6,433 nucleotides of DNA from Promethearchaeota archaeon (GTDB lineage: Archaea > Asgardarchaeota > Lokiarchaeia > Sigynarchaeales > SOKP01). Shown here piece by piece: positions 5,788 through 6,433 of the stretch. The DNA is taken from the NCBI GenBank assembly GCA_014730295.1, contig WJIN01000028.1:1-6433 (forward strand), in the 5' to 3' direction. Within the stretch, counting starts at the first letter, position 1; each line of letters starts with the position of its first letter. The notes below the pieces were generated by a model. The model was not told the origin of the DNA. It did no database searches and saw only the letters and a program-made list of their open reading frames with translations. The translations under genes were made by a program, and so were the position numbers.

Positions 5788-5942
5788 TTCATGGTACAAA
5801 ATATTAGTAAAATATGGACTAATTTAAACGGTTTTAATGTAGTCCATATTCCGTCTAAGTACGTGGGTACCATGAGATCTCTTATTTTAGAGAACTTTGC
5901 AATAAAGGATCTTACAGTATCCGCTATTAAACTCTAAAATAA
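5788..5942. repeat. Two adjacent nested inverted-repeat structures
   Basis: Structure 1: TCATGGTAC (5789-5797) pairs with GTACCATGA (5867-5875). Enclosed in it, AATATGGACTA (5811-5821) pairs with TAGTCCATATT (5840-5850), and its loop may pair further (ATTTAAA with TTTTAAT). Structure 2: TTATTTTAGAG (5882-5892) pairs with CTCTAAAATAA (5932-5942). Enclosed in that, AATA/TATT (5901-5904, 5925-5928) and GGAT/ATCC (5907-5910, 5919-5922) line up in register. Two perfect 11-bp and one perfect 9-bp arm within 155 bp is unlikely by chance even in AT-rich DNA. It could be a structured non-coding RNA, ends of a mobile element, or protein binding sites. No known RNA family is recognised. Confidence 0.6.
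5791..5937 (+). CDS. Possible 48-aa protein, weakly AbrB/MazE-like start
   Basis: ATG 5791 opens 48 codons to TAA 5935-5937. The start reads MVQNISKIWTNLNGF, then NVVHIPSKYV, which resembles the swapped-hairpin AbrB/MazE pattern (KIW..G.S.VVTIPK.YV) of DNA-binding antitoxins. The remainder (MRSLILENFAIKDLTVSAIKL) fits that fold poorly, and there is no SD. A TATA box lies about 50 bp upstream. The ORF coincides almost exactly with the nested inverted repeats, so coding and structural readings compete. The frame continues after the TAA with a further open stretch to a TGA near 6056, so it might also be a decayed longer gene. This is a tentative call. Confidence 0.25.
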   Translation: MVQNISKIWTNLNGFNVVHIPSKYVGTMRSLILENFAIKDLTVSAIKL

Positions 5943-6077
5943 CACTACAACAATTACCTACGCTGCTTTCTCGTTTTTACATTCTCTCTCATGCGCTAAT
6001 CGCCTAATTCCTCTCGAGGTCTTAGAAATTACCGCTACCTTTTCTTGGCTACATTGAATATCCGCTAATTCATTTCA
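5943..6077. other. Spacer upstream of the MFS gene
   Basis: No gene is supported. A short variant motif, CGCTAATT or CCGCTA, recurs (around 5921, 5993, 6034 and 6063). A minus-strand open stretch (KVAVISKTSRGIRRLAHE, about 6035-5980) reads like protein but has no start and is closed by stops on both sides. Confidence 0.45.
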
Positions 6078-6081
6078 GAGC

Positions 6082-6090
6082 TATATTTAA
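6082..6090 (+). promoter_or_regulatory. Possible TATA box of the MFS gene
   Basis: TATATTTAA lies about 50 bp upstream of ATG 6140 and would give a start near 6112 and a leader of about 28 nt. No good SD lies before the ATG (only TTGAGAAAA). Confidence 0.4.
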
Positions 6091-6139
6091 CATTATTTTT
6101 ATTGTAAAATTTGAATAATTTATAAAAAAATTGAGAAAA

Positions 6140-6433
6140 ATGACCGAAAAAAAAGAACAAGTAATATCTGAAAAATCAGGTAATACCGCAATGGAAGATG
6201 CAACGGAGATACAACAATTTAATAATTCAAGTTCTTCCTCAGATTTCAAAATATGGAAACATAATATATGGAAGGTATATTTATATGAAATTTTCATAGC
6301 CTTCCATTTAATTTCAGGTGTACTCATTCCTTTCTTTGTCGACTGGGGAGGACTTGAATTCGTCGAAATAATGTTTTTACAAAGTTACTTTACTACAATG
6401 ATATTAGTGTTTGAAATTCCTTGCGGAGCAATC
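6140..6433 (+). CDS. MFS transporter, N-terminal part, 3' end outside window
   Basis: Major facilitator superfamily proteins move small solutes across the membrane, often driven by ion gradients. The 98 visible codons begin with a polar, serine-rich cytoplasmic extension (1-38, with NNSSSSSDF). Next comes NIWKVYLYEIFIAFHL and the first membrane helix (about 44-66). A short loop DWGGLEFVEIM follows. The second helix starts near 78 (LQSYFTTMILVFEIPCGAI). The EIPxGAI ending of helix 2 and the FxxxGLxxxEI loop are typical of a prokaryotic MFS subgroup related to drug and sugar efflux proteins; the substrate cannot be told. ATG 6140 is chosen because it follows a TATA box; a later in-frame ATG (residue 18) is possible. 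The gene appears unrelated to the accessory stretch on its left. Confidence 0.85.
   Translation, partial: MTEKKEQVISEKSGNTAMEDATEIQQFNNSSSSSDFKIWKHNIWKVYLYEIFIAFHLISGVLIPFFVDWGGLEFVEIMFLQSYFTTMILVFEIPCGAI

Noticed and set aside
6070..6327. Minus-strand 85-codon ORF
   Set aside because: It is antisense to the MFS transporter N-terminus, which is clearly coding.
1..6433. tRNA, rRNA, CRISPR array, transposase or integrase gene
   Set aside because: No T-loop or cloverleaf pattern, no regularly spaced repeats and no recognisable recombinase motif were seen. The two 92-bp copies are 3.7 kb apart and are not an array.

Overview
The window is AT-rich and looks archaeal: short TATA-like boxes sit upstream of several starts, few genes have a clear Shine-Dalgarno (SD) site, and the left end carries a heterodisulfide reductase subunit A (HdrA) gene whose frame is interrupted only by two TGA codons, both at expected cysteine positions. 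In-frame UGA in an HdrA gene points to selenocysteine. Sec-HdrA is known from some methanogens and from Lokiarchaeota (Asgard archaea). The low GC, the lysine/isoleucine/asparagine-rich unknown proteins and the MFS gene fit an Asgard (Lokiarchaeia-like) genome best, but that assignment is inference.

Layout. 1-1182 (minus): the N-terminal 394 codons of HdrA, running off the left edge, with UGA at 1129-1131 and 580-582. 1183-1714: hdrA leader, one copy of a 92-bp dispersed repeat (1348-1439), and a decayed reading frame (1436-1737). 1715-2158 (plus): a 147-residue unknown protein with a strong SD. 2159-2701: AT-rich spacer with hairpins and a promoter. 2702-4395 (plus): two unknown genes overlapping by ATGA, probably one transcript. 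4411-4959 (minus): a GNAT acetyltransferase of the TacT toxin-like type, convergent with the operon and lacking a visible antitoxin. 5101-5192: second copy of the 92-bp repeat (85/92 identical, same orientation). 5349-5623 (minus): a frameshifted RelE/ParE-family toxin relic. 5734-5942: a TATA box followed by two nested inverted-repeat structures, overlapping a 48-codon ORF with a weak AbrB-like start. 6140-6433 (plus): the N-terminus of an MFS transporter, running off the right edge.

HdrA and the MFS transporter look like chromosomal core or housekeeping genes. Between them, about 5 kb looks accessory: unknown genes, two toxin-related genes (one intact without partner, one broken), decayed ORFs and a duplicated repeat flanking the 1.4-5.1 kb segment. 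No transposase, integrase, tRNA or CRISPR array was seen. The strongest observation is the double-UGA HdrA, which a standard gene caller would split or start late.
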